Positions 62,668 through 64,000 of a stretch of DNA of 64,000 nt are shown one piece after another. The DNA lies in the NCBI GenBank assembly GCA_045110335.1, contig JBGCGB010000048.1, positions 1-64,000 on the forward strand, read 5' to 3'. The notes beneath the pieces were generated by a model. The model searched no databases. It worked only from the letters and a program-made list of their open reading frames with translations, and was not told the origin of the DNA. Both the position numbers and the translations under genes were made by a program. The stretch comes from CALBPI01 sp045110335. GTDB taxonomy: Bacteria; Pseudomonadota; Gammaproteobacteria; Steroidobacterales; Woeseiaceae. Positions within the stretch are counted from its first letter, which is position 1. Each line of letters opens with the position of its first letter.

Positions 62668-64000
62668 TTACCTGCGCGTCGCACCCACCATCGTGCTATC
62701 GGCGGCTGGGGTATCCAGTGACGCGGCTAGATCACCCATCGTCCCTGGTCTCGGGCTATGTGCCGAAACGATCAATGCCGGATTCAGCCCTAATCGTTCC
62801 AGCGCTTCGGCAAACTTACGTGTCGACTCGATCGCTGGCGGCACCGGACCGCTGCGCGGCATGCTGAAATGATCGGCTTCAAACAAGATTCTTTCGTCCG
62901 GCAGCCATGTCACCAGCAAATGTTCTGTGTGCGGCGTCGGACCAATGTCAATGACCATGACTTTACGTGACGCATCAGAGAGCTTCAGCTTGCCATCGAC
63001 TTGCTTGATCTTCGCTTCAAAATCGCCAGCCGCGGCGTCGACAACTTCGACGTGAGCCGTCGGCGTGACAATCGTGGCGCCCAACTCCGCATACCCGGCG
63101 ACCGCCGCGACATGATCACTGTGGTGATGAGTTAGCACACCATATCGAACCGGTTTGTTGGTCACCTGTTGCATTTCTTCAAGCCTTTCTTCCAGTCCGC
63201 CAACGCCACCGACGGCGATCACATGATCTTCCATCTCGATGAATAGACCATAAGTACCGCGTCCTCCGATCAAGTGAACGCCCTCTGCGATCTCGTTGCG
63301 AGACATCGGATCCGGCGGCAGCGCTTCGGTTCGCTGCAGCCGACTGTCGACCGTCAGTAGTTTCTCGATGGGCTTGTTAATGGCAACAGAGAGCACCTTA
63401 CGCTCCATCGATACATCACCCGCAGTATGTAAGACGAACGTTCGGTTGAACGGAATCCCATCGATCACTTCATAATCTTTGAAGTCATATTCAACCAGTC
63501 CATAGCCTGGCAACAATCGCTCACTATGCGAGATCAGATGGGTCTTCTTGTCGACATAGAGGCTAATCGCGGGACCACTCGCCATGGCAAAACGCACCAC
63601 ATAGTGCTCTCGGTCGTCGTAGGTTGTAGCACCTAGGAAGTGCGCCGTCCGCGCGTTGTCACGAAGCTGCTTCACCAACAATACGGGGGTAACGCGGATA
63701 AACGGCCCTGCATTTCCCGCAAAATCAGGCTCCGCTATTGGACGGGCCAAACCGGCTCGATAATCAAGCTCATAGCTTTCAGCATCATTAATGAGCGTTG
63801 CATTGTGAAACTCAAAACCGTTGCCACGTCCCTGGTTGATGACAGCGAGTTGCTTATCGCTGAGGTCAATCGCCGTCATCCCGTCAGCGGTTGAAGTATC
63901 CCATGGCGGTGCTGGTCTACGACTTTGCTCAACCGCGACAAACTCTGTGCTGTGCTTAACGGCGATACTGTCCAACGCGTCAAGCGACTCTTCGCCGCCG
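62668..64000 (-). CDS. Metallo-beta-lactamase-fold hydrolase (5' end off window)
   Basis: At least 443 residues are open to the window edge; no convincing start is seen, so the N-terminus lies beyond 64000. The N-terminal part (WDTSTADGMTAIDLSDKQLA; HYVVRFAMASGPAISLYVDK; THLISHSERLLPGYGLVEYD) is a barrel-like domain of the kind often found before an MBL domain in exported proteins. The MBL domain has GVLTHHHSDHVAAVAGYAEL (HxHxDH), GPTPHTEHLLVTW, ILFEADHFSMPR and VSAHSPRPGT, which supply the di-metal site. The last His block is intact. The substrate is unknown. Confidence 0.85.
   Translation of the reverse strand, partial: GGEESLDALDSIAVKHSTEFVAVEQSRRPAPPWDTSTADGMTAIDLSDKQLAVINQGRGNGFEFHNATLINDAESYELDYRAGLARPIAEPDFAGNAGPFIRVTPVLLVKQLRDNARTAHFLGATTYDDREHYVVRFAMASGPAISLYVDKKTHLISHSERLLPGYGLVEYDFKDYEVIDGIPFNRTFVLHTAGDVSMERKVLSVAINKPIEKLLTVDSRLQRTEALPPDPMSRNEIAEGVHLIGGRGTYGLFIEMEDHVIAVGGVGGLEERLEEMQQVTNKPVRYGVLTHHHSDHVAAVAGYAELGATIVTPTAHVEVVDAAAGDFEAKIKQVDGKLKLSDASRKVMVIDIGPTPHTEHLLVTWLPDERILFEADHFSMPRSGPVPPAIESTRKFAEALERLGLNPALIVSAHSPRPGTMGDLAASLDTPAADSTMVGATRR

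Noticed and set aside
62521..62721. 66-codon plus-strand frame between the small lipoprotein and the MBL gene
   Set aside because: Overlaps the 3' end of the MBL gene and lacks a ribosome-binding site or resemblance.
1..64000. Defence island, prophage, CRISPR or integrative element
   Set aside because: I saw no transposase, integrase, repeats in array, toxin-antitoxin pair or restriction gene; the genes are ordinary metabolic ones.

Overview
The window looks like core chromosome of a heterotrophic gammaproteobacterium. It carries a TonB-dependent receptor, a proton-translocating transhydrogenase (pntAB), HexR-type control of zwf-pgl-edd, a complete glgC-A-B-P-X glycogen cluster and a branched-chain 2-oxoacid dehydrogenase. 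Genes are closely packed, with many 4-nt ATGA overlaps. I see no tRNA, rRNA, CRISPR array, insertion sequence or prophage. The genus cannot be fixed from this sequence; a marine or sediment lineage is a guess.

Layout. 1-2533: the N-terminal part of a TonB receptor (its 3' end lies off the window), a decayed VOC/glyoxalase remnant, and a MarR regulator with a palindromic operator, coupled to an alpha/beta hydrolase. 2535-14469: lipid and acyl-CoA metabolism. This holds a MaoC hydratase, HSD17B4-like SDR and thiolase operon, a type-B carboxylesterase, an acyl-CoA synthetase, a GNAT, a thioesterase-glpK pair, another hydrolase, a DUF4442 protein, a quinone oxidoreductase and a membrane-anchored peroxiredoxin-like protein. 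14471-21699: redox. A four-gene minus-strand operon (pntA-pntB-trxB-Leu/Glu dehydrogenase) faces a YceI protein and an unusual cytochrome b561-YceI fusion. 21795-25332: E1alpha, E1beta and E2 of a branched-chain 2-oxoacid dehydrogenase, without E3. 25360-33618: a two-component pair, a DUF2306 membrane protein, a TPR protein, 4-hydroxyphenylpyruvate dioxygenase with a divergent Lrp regulator, a TolB-like/TPR membrane protein and a YHS protein.

33690-51095 is central sugar metabolism. The upper Entner-Doudoroff genes zwf-pgl-edd are divergent from hexR, and after an aminotransferase comes malQ-glgC-glgA-glgB-glgP-glgX. Together these make and break glycogen and route glucose 6-phosphate into NADPH and KDPG; eda and a glucokinase are not in the window. 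51073-64000 is mixed: an aldehyde dehydrogenase, a TrxB-like ferredoxin-NADP reductase, pyrophosphatase, a LysR regulator, an exported methyltransferase-like protein, a DUF1838-like lipoprotein, a TfoX-domain protein, a polysaccharide deacetylase/beta-propeller fusion, a DEAD-box helicase, a small lipoprotein and a partial metallo-beta-lactamase-fold hydrolase.

The most interesting signal is non-coding. Between lysR and the methyltransferase gene (about 55291-55426) are two hairpins of the same design: a GC-rich outer stem, a symmetric internal loop, a 4-bp inner stem and a C-rich apical loop (7 C and 6 C). The second is also a Rho-independent terminator. It looks like a C-rich-loop small RNA comparable in layout to the actinobacterial 6C RNA or xanthomonad sX13. 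Several genes in the same window have G-run ribosome-binding sites that such loops could pair with, glgC (seven G) above all.
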